5,969 bases of DNA, from positions 1-5,969 of the forward strand of contig CAYVYP010000062.1 in NCBI GenBank assembly GCA_964455975.1, read 5' to 3'. This document shows, one piece after another, positions 1 to 5,036 of this stretch (within the stretch, counting starts at the first letter, position 1; every line of letters begins with the position of its first letter). The stretch comes from JAETTH01 sp964455975. GTDB taxonomy: Bacteria; Bacillota; Clostridia; TANB77; CAG-508. A model generated the notes under the pieces. The model saw only the letters and a program-made list of their open reading frames with translations, did not search any database and was not told the DNA's origin. Both the position numbers and the translations under genes were made by a program.

Positions 1-2645
1 ACTTCTCTTGACTTTTCTCCAAATATTGCACGAAGTAATCTTTCTTCTGCTGTTAATTCTGTTTCTCCTTTTGGAGTAACTTTACCAACTAATATATCTC
101 CTGGTCTTACTTCTGCACCTATTCTTATAATTCCATCTTCGTCTAAATCTTTTAATCCGTCATCTCCAATATTTGGAATATCACGAGTAATTTCTTCAGG
201 TCCTAATTTTGTATCTCTACATTCACAATCATATTCTTCAATATGTATAGATGTATAAACATCTTCTTTAACTAATCTTTCACTAATTAAAACAGCATCC
301 TCATAGTTGTAACCTTCCCATGTTGAAAATGCTATAAGTACGTTTTTACCAAGAGCCATTTCTCCATTTTGTGTAGATGGTCCATCTGCAATAACGTCTC
401 CTTCATTTACTCTTTCGCCTTTTACAACTAAAGGTCTTTGGTTTATACATGTTCCTCCATTTGTTCTTTTGAATTTATGAAGTTTATATGTATCTGTTCC
501 TAATTTTGTTTTAACTTCTATTTCATCTCCAGTAACTTTTTGTACTGTTCCAGAATTTTTAGCTAAAATCATTATTCCTGAATCTTTTGCTGCTCTGTAT
601 TCAATTCCTGTTCCAACTATAGGTGAATCTGTAGTTAAAAGTGGAACTGCTTGACGTTGCATGTTTGCACCCATAAGTGCACGGTGAGCATCATCATGCT
701 CTAAGAAAGGTATCATAGCTGCACCAACAGAAACTAATTGTTTTGGTGATACATCTAAATAATCTACTTTATCTGGTGAAACTTCTAGAATATCATCTAA
801 ATATCTTACTTTTACTTTTTTATTAGATAATTTTCCATCTTTTCCAATTGGTTCTTTTGCTTGTGCTATTATATAATTGTCTTCTTCATCAGCTGACATA
901 TATTCTACTGTATCTGTAACTTTATGTGTTTCTGGATCTATTTTTCTATATGGTGTTTCAACAAATCCATATTCATTTATAATTGCGAATGATGAAAGTG
1001 CTGATATAAGTCCAATGTTTGGTCCTTCTGGAGATTCTATTGGGCATAATCTACCATAATGTGTATAGTGAACGTCTCTAACTTCGAATCCGGCTCTTTC
1101 ACGAGAAAGTCCACCAGGTCCTAATGCAGAAATTCTTCTTTTATGTGTTAATTCTGATAATGGATTTGTTTGATCCATAAATTGTGATAATTGAGAACTT
1201 CCAAAGAATTCTCTAATTGATGATGTTATTGGTTTTGTATTAATTAATGTTTGTGGTGTTACTACATCTAAATCTTGTGTTGTCATTCTTTCTTTAATAA
1301 CTTTTTCTAATCTTGTTAAACCAATTCTAAATTGATTTTGTAATAATTCTCCAACACATCTAATACGTCTATTTCCTAAATGATCAATATCATCTACTTT
1401 TCCAAGACCATTATCTAGATTTAATAAATAGTTTACAGAAGCTATGATGTCTTCTGTTGTAATATGTTTTGGAACTAATTCTTCTTTTCTTTCATCAATT
1501 ACTTTGTGCAAATCTTTTTTGTCTGTTGTACTAATAATTGATTTTAAAACTTCATAATTTACATATTCTTTGAAATGCAAATCATTTAATTTAACATCTG
1601 GAAGTACTTTATAAATATTTACTGTTCCATTTCCTATAACTCTTACTTTTCTATCAGCTACTTTTAAATCTACTATATTTATTCCTGCATTTTGAATGTT
1701 TTCTGCTACTTCTTTAGATATAGTAGTATCTTTTTCTACTAATACTTCTCCAGATTCTGGATCTATAATATCGCTATATGCAACTTGATTTGCAATTCTT
1801 GTAGCTATACTTAATTTTTTATTAAATTTATATCTTCCTACTTTTGCTAAATCATATCTTCTAGGATCGAAGAATAAACCATTGAATAAATTTCTTGCAG
1901 CATCTGCTGTAGGAAGTTCTCCTGGTCTTAATTTTTTATAAATTTCAACTAATGCTTCATTTTGGGTTTTTATTGGATCTTTTGCTATTGTTGCTTTTAA
2001 TTTTGCTTCATCTCCAAATAATTCTAAAATTTGTTCATCTTTTTCTAGTCCTATTGCTCTTAAAAGTGATGTTACAGGTATTTTTCTTGTTCTATCTACT
2101 CTTGCATAGAAAATATCATTACTATCTGTTTCATATTCTATCCATGCTCCACGAATAGGCATAACTGTTGAAGTATAAATCTTCTTTCCAGTTTTATCGA
2201 ATTCTGAACCATAATAACATCCTGGTGAACGAACAAGCTGACTTACAACAACTCTTTCTGCTCCATTTATTACAAATGTACCAGAATCTGTCATAAGTGG
2301 GAAATCTCCTAAGTATATTTCTTGTTCTTTAATTTCCCCTGTTTCACGGTTAATTAATCTTACTTTAACATGTAATCTTGTAGAGTATGTAGCATCTCTC
2401 TCTTTAGCTTCCTCTAATGTGTATTTTGTCTTTTCCTCCATGTAATAATCAAAAAATTCTAAAACTAAGTTTCCTGAATAGTCGATAATTGGTGAAATAT
2501 CTCTTAATACTTCTCCTAATCCTTCTTCTACAAACCAATCATAAGAATCTTTTTGAACTTTGATAAAATTTGGCATATCAATAAAATCGTCAATTTTAGC
2601 AAAGGTCTTACGTAAACATTTTTCATGTTTAATGTCTTTTACCAC
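1..2645 (-). CDS. rpoB: DNA-directed RNA polymerase beta subunit, 3' end outside window
   Basis: This is the beta subunit of the core RNA polymerase, which forms much of the catalytic cleft and the rifamycin pocket. The frame is open for 881 codons and runs off at base 1. The family is usually about 1,200 residues in Firmicutes, so roughly the last quarter is missing. Recognisable landmarks are NGAERVVVSQLVRSPG (residues 127-142), LGNRRIR (423-429), the rifampicin cluster SSQLSQFMDQTNPLSELTHKRR (483-504) followed by ISALGPGGL, SPEGPNIGLI (from 538), and NYED with the near-active-site Glu782-Asp783. The start is GTG at 2645-2643: it gives the conserved N-terminal LRKTFAKID...FI and sits 8 nt after AGGGGTG. 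The gene has its own promoter. Rifampicin-contact positions equivalent to E. coli D516, H526 and S531 are all the sensitive residues (D491, H501, S506). No frameshift is visible. rpoC would be expected next, outside the window. Confidence 0.98.
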   Translation of the reverse strand, partial: MVKDIKHEKCLRKTFAKIDDFIDMPNFIKVQKDSYDWFVEEGLGEVLRDISPIIDYSGNLVLEFFDYYMEEKTKYTLEEAKERDATYSTRLHVKVRLINRETGEIKEQEIYLGDFPLMTDSGTFVINGAERVVVSQLVRSPGCYYGSEFDKTGKKIYTSTVMPIRGAWIEYETDSNDIFYARVDRTRKIPVTSLLRAIGLEKDEQILELFGDEAKLKATIAKDPIKTQNEALVEIYKKLRPGELPTADAARNLFNGLFFDPRRYDLAKVGRYKFNKKLSIATRIANQVAYSDIIDPESGEVLVEKDTTISKEVAENIQNAGINIVDLKVADRKVRVIGNGTVNIYKVLPDVKLNDLHFKEYVNYEVLKSIISTTDKKDLHKVIDERKEELVPKHITTEDIIASVNYLLNLDNGLGKVDDIDHLGNRRIRCVGELLQNQFRIGLTRLEKVIKERMTTQDLDVVTPQTLINTKPITSSIREFFGSSQLSQFMDQTNPLSELTHKRRISALGPGGLSRERAGFEVRDVHYTHYGRLCPIESPEGPNIGLISALSSFAIINEYGFVETPYRKIDPETHKVTDTVEYMSADEEDNYIIAQAKEPIGKDGKLSNKKVKVRYLDDILEVSPDKVDYLDVSPKQLVSVGAAMIPFLEHDDAHRALMGANMQRQAVPLLTTDSPIVGTGIEYRAAKDSGIMILAKNSGTVQKVTGDEIEVKTKLGTDTYKLHKFKRTNGGTCINQRPLVVKGERVNEGDVIADGPSTQNGEMALGKNVLIAFSTWEGYNYEDAVLISERLVKEDVYTSIHIEEYDCECRDTKLGPEEITRDIPNIGDDGLKDLDEDGIIRIGAEVRPGDILVGKVTPKGETELTAEERLLRAIFGEKSRE

Positions 2646-2653
2646 TATTAAAT

Positions 2654-2660
2654 CACCCCT
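2654..2660 (-). promoter_or_regulatory. Ribosome binding site for rpoB
   Basis: AGGGGTG on the minus strand lies 8 nt before GTG at 2645-2643. It decides the non-ATG start: there is no ATG in frame nearby upstream, and the protein from this GTG begins as expected for the family. Confidence 0.85.
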
Positions 2661-2895
2661 ATAAAATTTTAAAGCAGAAATTTTGCTATAGAAAAATAGC
2701 TTTTTAAGATAAAATATATTTATAAAGAAGTCCTTCTTAACTTAAGAACAATTTTGCTTAGGCAAATAAGAATTACTGCTCTTTTTTCTTTTTTGCTTAA
2801 GTTGTTTCTTAAATAATTCCTCTTCTTTTAAATTTCGTAATTTTGATTAAAATTTTTCAATATAATATTTGAAAATACTTCCAAAATATCATATT
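2661..2895 (-). other. Long rpoB 5' leader with several short hairpins
   Basis: About 250 nt separate the predicted transcription start (near 2895) from the rpoB start codon, with no convincing gene between. Small inverted repeats visible here are TTCTT/AAGAA (2734-2738 with 2744-2748), TTTGC/GCAAA (2753-2757 with 2762-2766), GCTAT/ATAGC (2685-2689 with 2696-2700), and AAAATTT/AAATTTT (2663-2669 with 2678-2684) next to the ribosome binding site. CTTAAGTT at 2796-2803 could also pair at longer range with AACTTAAG at 2739-2746. In such AT-rich DNA each is weak alone. I recognise no known riboswitch or ribosomal-protein leader motif. A regulatory role is inference. Confidence 0.3.
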
Positions 2896-2901
2896 GCAAA
2901 T

Positions 2902-2931
2902 ATTATATAACACTACGGAATAGGTTGTCAA
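2902..2931 (-). promoter_or_regulatory. Promoter of rpoB (SigA-type)
   Basis: On the minus strand a perfect -35 TTGACA (2931-2926) is followed by an 18-bp spacer and a perfect -10 TATAAT (2907-2902). Transcription would start near 2895. Just upstream (2957-2935) are T7 and A7 tracts, the kind of A/T-tract DNA that acts as an UP element for the polymerase alpha subunit. Both hexamers match consensus fully, as expected for a highly expressed housekeeping gene. The promoter lies after the helicase terminator, so rpoB is transcribed independently of the helicase. Confidence 0.85.
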
Positions 2932-2934
2932 TGG

Positions 2935-2957
2935 TTTTTTTACATTTTGTAAAAAAA
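2935..2957. repeat. Inverted repeat with A/T tracts upstream of rpoB -35
   Basis: TTTTTTTACA and TGTAAAAAAA form perfect 10-bp arms around a 3-base centre (2945-2947), ending 3 bp from the -35 box. The best reading is a symmetric UP-like element. A weak hairpin/terminator reading is less likely, because a much better terminator lies at 2979-3016. Confidence 0.5.
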
Positions 2958-2978
2958 GTTGTTAATGTTCAGACCAAT

Positions 2979-3016
2979 TAAAAATAAAGACGTGAAATTT
3001 CACGTCTTTATTTTTA
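2979..3016 (-). terminator. Rho-independent terminator of the helicase gene
   Basis: A perfect 38-base palindrome starts 17 bases after the helicase stop codon. Its core GACGTGAAATTTCACGTC is flanked by A-rich and T-rich arms, so the minus-strand transcript ends in a U-rich run. Because the palindrome is symmetric, it would also work on the plus strand, but no plus-strand gene is seen here. Confidence 0.85.
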
Positions 3017-3032
3017 TTTCTATATCTATATT

Positions 3033-4586
3033 TTATTTAGCATTTGCTATTTCTATGTTTACGTCTCTTCCTTTAATTTGTTTACCTTTCATTCCTTCTA
3101 ATATATCTGTTGCATATTTAGCTGGAATTTCTGCAAAAGAAAAATTATCTAATATTTTTATTTTGCCTATTTCTTCTCCTGAAATTGCTGAATTAGATGC
3201 AAGGCTTCCTACTATATCTTTTGGCATTATTTTATCTTTTTTTCCTACATTTATAAATAATCTAACATTACCTTTTTCATCTGTTACTAAATCTTTATTT
3301 TCTTTTCTTATTGTTTTTTTAGTAGCTATTGTTATTAATGCTTTTGCAATTTCTTCCATAGAATTTTCTCCTAGAAGTTCATCTATAATATCTGTATTTT
3401 GAAATTCTTTTTCATCAATAATATTTTGTATTTTCTCAACAAATTGTTTATTTTTGATTTTGTTTACTTCTTCTAATGTTGGTATTTTTCCTTCTTTTAT
3501 TTTTGTATTTGCAAATTTTTGAATACTATACATTTTACTTTTTTCTTTTCCAACTACAAATGTAATTGCTTTTCCTATGTTACCATTTCTTCCTGTTCTT
3601 CCAATTCTATGCACATAGTATTCTTCCTCTTGTGGTATGTCATAATTAATTACAAGTTCTAATCCATCAACATCTATTCCTCTTGCTGCTACATCTGTTG
3701 CTACTAATATTTGTATTTCTCCTTGTTTTAACTTTTTCATTATTCTATCTCTTTGTGCTTGCTTTATATCTCCATGTAGACATTCTGCTTTATATCTTTT
3801 TGATTTTAAATTTTCTATTAAGTCATCTACTTTTCTTTTTGTATTACAGAAAATTACTGCTTTTTTAGGCATATATGCATCTATTAATCTCATTACAGCT
3901 TCATCTTTCATATTAGATTTAATAGATATTGATATTTGCTCAATATTATTTACTGTTAATTCTTCTGATTTTATTTTTACATTTTTAGGATTTTTTAAAT
4001 ACTTTTTAGTTATTCCTAATATTCTTTGGTTCATAGTTGCAGAAAATAAAAGTGTTTGTCTATTTTCTGGAACATCTTTTAATATTGTTTCTATATCTTC
4101 TTCAAACCCCATGTTTAACATTTCATCTGCTTCATCTAATATTACTATTTTTACATCATTTAATTTTAATGTATTTCTTCTCATGTGATCCATTATTCTA
4201 CCTGGCGTTCCAACTACAATTTGTACACCATTTTTTAATAATTTAATTTGATTTTCTATTGATTGTCCACCATATATTGCAACTGTTTTTATTCCTTCTT
4301 GATATTTATTAAATTTTCTTATTTCATCTGTTACTTGTACTGCAAGTTCACGAGTTGGGCAAAGTACAATTGCTTGAACTTTTCTATTTTTTGCATCTAC
4401 TTTTTCTAACATTGGTAAACTATATGCTGCTGTTTTCCCTGTTCCTGTTTTTGATTGTCCTATTAAATCTTTTCCTTCTAATATTGTTGGAATTGTTTTT
4501 TCTTGGATTTCTGTGGCATCTACATATCCACAATCCTTTAATGCTCTCTTAATTGATTCGTTTAATTCTAATTCTTCAAATTTCAT
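3033..4586 (-). CDS. DEAD-box ATP-dependent RNA helicase with C-terminal DbpA-type RNA-binding domain
   Basis: A complete 517-residue cytoplasmic helicase that would unwind short RNA duplexes with ATP; relatives act in ribosome assembly, cold adaptation and RNA decay. All family motifs are present in order: an N-terminal Q-motif region with GYVDATEIQ (20-28), motif I SKTGTGKT (45-52), PTREL (77-81), GG (106-107), TPGR (127-130), DEAD (151-154), SAT (182-184), VIFCNT (244-249), ATDVAARGID (296-305) and HRIGRTGR (326-333). Residues ~350-425 form a helical linker, and ~441-513 match the DbpA RRM-like RNA-binding domain (VGKKDKI, IVGSLA, IGKIKI). The ATG follows AAGGAG by 6 nt. The gene has its own promoter and a strong terminator. 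Family members with this layout are DeaD/CsdA and DbpA/YxiN; the C-terminal domain resembles both, so I do not assign a symbol. Motif I has SK where AQ is usual, but the P-loop lysine (51) is intact. Confidence 0.96.
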   Translation of the reverse strand: MKFEELELNESIKRALKDCGYVDATEIQEKTIPTILEGKDLIGQSKTGTGKTAAYSLPMLEKVDAKNRKVQAIVLCPTRELAVQVTDEIRKFNKYQEGIKTVAIYGGQSIENQIKLLKNGVQIVVGTPGRIMDHMRRNTLKLNDVKIVILDEADEMLNMGFEEDIETILKDVPENRQTLLFSATMNQRILGITKKYLKNPKNVKIKSEELTVNNIEQISISIKSNMKDEAVMRLIDAYMPKKAVIFCNTKRKVDDLIENLKSKRYKAECLHGDIKQAQRDRIMKKLKQGEIQILVATDVAARGIDVDGLELVINYDIPQEEEYYVHRIGRTGRNGNIGKAITFVVGKEKSKMYSIQKFANTKIKEGKIPTLEEVNKIKNKQFVEKIQNIIDEKEFQNTDIIDELLGENSMEEIAKALITIATKKTIRKENKDLVTDEKGNVRLFINVGKKDKIMPKDIVGSLASNSAISGEEIGKIKILDNFSFAEIPAKYATDILEGMKGKQIKGRDVNIEIANAK

Positions 4587-4592
4587 TTTTTT

Positions 4593-4599
4593 CTCCTTT
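4593..4599 (-). promoter_or_regulatory. Ribosome binding site for the helicase
   Basis: AAAGGAG on the minus strand lies 6 nt before the ATG at 4586-4584. It supports this start, which also places the Q-motif at the usual distance from the N-terminus. Confidence 0.85.
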
Positions 4600-4625
4600 A
4601 AATTTTAATTAAGCGCAAAAATAGC

Positions 4626-4655
4626 CTAGAAACAAACATACAAATTTGTTTCTAG
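4626..4655 (-). promoter_or_regulatory. Hairpin in the helicase 5' leader
   Basis: CTAGAAACAAA (4626-4636) and TTTGTTTCTAG (4645-4655) are perfect 11-bp arms around an 8-base loop. On the minus-strand transcript the hairpin lies about 40 nt before the ribosome binding site and is followed after 4 nt by a run of five U. It could be a weak attenuator, a transcript-stabilising hairpin or an autoregulatory site. The structure is seen; the role is inferred. Confidence 0.5.
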
Positions 4656-4743
4656 ACCACTTAACCATTTTTTAAGACTTTACAAGACAATTTTTAAAAC
4701 AAATTTAAATATATTTTTACTTCACTATTTTTCACTGTTTATT

Positions 4744-4772
4744 ATTATACTATAGTTTTTGTAAAAAAGCAA
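4744..4772 (-). promoter_or_regulatory. Likely promoter of the helicase gene
   Basis: On the minus strand a perfect -10 TATAAT (4749-4744) is preceded, with a 17-bp spacer, by TTGCTT (4772-4767), which matches only the TTG of the consensus -35. Transcription would start near 4737 and give a ~150-nt leader containing the 4626-4655 hairpin. AT-rich DNA produces such matches by chance, so this is a moderate call. Confidence 0.5.
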
Positions 4773-4797
4773 ATTTTATGTAAATTTAATTTTCTTT

Positions 4798-4830
4798 TTA
4801 AATTTTTTCATACATTTCTATAAGTTTCAT
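4798..4830 (-). CDS. 10-codon mini-ORF, possible leader peptide or gene remnant
   Basis: ATG at 4830-4828 opens a reading frame MKLIEMYEKI followed by TAA. AAAGGTG (4844-4838) lies 7 nt before it, a good ribosome-binding arrangement. It begins directly after the long hairpin at 4847-4876 and ends before the helicase promoter. It may be a leader peptide, the decayed start of a lost gene, or chance. I do not recognise the peptide. Confidence 0.2.
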   Translation of the reverse strand: MKLIEMYEKI

Positions 4831-4846
4831 CTTTTTGCACCTTTCT

Positions 4847-4942
4847 GGACGCTATTTTTTTGTCAAAATAGCGTCCTAACGGACGCATCCGTTAGGTTCA
4901 GGACCGAACTCCTTTACAGGAGTGGCGACCCCTCACCTAACG
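4847..4942 (-). ncRNA. G+C-rich structured element with alternative pairings (possible RNA or cruciform)
   Basis: Several perfect inverted repeats are packed together: GGACGCTATTTT/AAAATAGCGTCC (4847-4858 with 4865-4876, 12 bp), CCTAACGGA/TCCGTTAGG (4875-4883 with 4888-4896, 9 bp), CGTTAGG/CCTAACG (4890-4896 with 4936-4942, 7 bp), and CTCCT/AGGAG (4909-4913 with 4918-4922). Read on the minus strand, the last has a GUAA loop, a GNRA tetraloop, which suggests an RNA read in the same direction as the genes. The middle arm (4890-4896) can pair with either of two identical partners, so the two folds exclude each other. Bases 4871-4942 are 42/72 G+C in an otherwise very AT-rich region. No T-run follows the last hairpin, so it is not a classical terminator. 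The element sits 67 bases after the pilin/lectin stop codon. I do not recognise it as a known RNA family. Confidence 0.5.
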
Positions 4943-5004
4943 TTCTAATTTTGATATAAACTCTAGCATTTTTTTCTTTAAAGCTTCTCGCTATTCAGTG
5001 GTCA

Positions 5005-5036
5005 GTTCCTACTTTATATAAAGTGCTACACGGAAC
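5005..5036. repeat. Nested palindrome spanning the stop codon of the pilin/lectin gene
   Basis: ACTTTATATAAAGT (5011-5024) is a perfect 14-base palindrome. It lies within a second pair, GTTCC (5005-5009) and GGAAC (5032-5036). It covers the last codons and the TAG stop, at the 3' edge of the putative variable region. Hairpins or cruciforms just after the variable region are known in some DGR systems; that role here is inference. Confidence 0.5.

Noticed and set aside
877..2158. Plus-strand open frames at 877-1059 and 1952-2158
   Set aside because: They lie antisense within rpoB, show Leu/Ser-rich low-complexity translations and no ribosome binding site. They are shadows of the real gene.
2735..2838. 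Lysine-rich minus-strand open frame of about 30 codons in the rpoB leader
   Set aside because: It has no ATG, GTG or TTG near its start and no ribosome binding site.
2959..4552. Plus-strand open frames at 2959-3402, 3683-3868, 4037-4246 and 4355-4552
   Set aside because: They are antisense to the DEAD-box helicase, which has a complete set of family motifs; their Leu/Phe-rich translations reflect the A-rich codons of that gene.
4847..4876. 12-bp hairpin as a rho-independent terminator of the pilin/lectin gene
   Set aside because: No T-run follows it on either strand; on the minus strand the next bases are AGAAAGG.
4940..4968. Partial likeness between the sequence after the pilin/lectin gene and the end of its coding region (TTTATAT...TAG.AAC)
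   Set aside because: Only a short AT-rich match with a gap. It is too weak to call a second variable-region or template-repeat copy.
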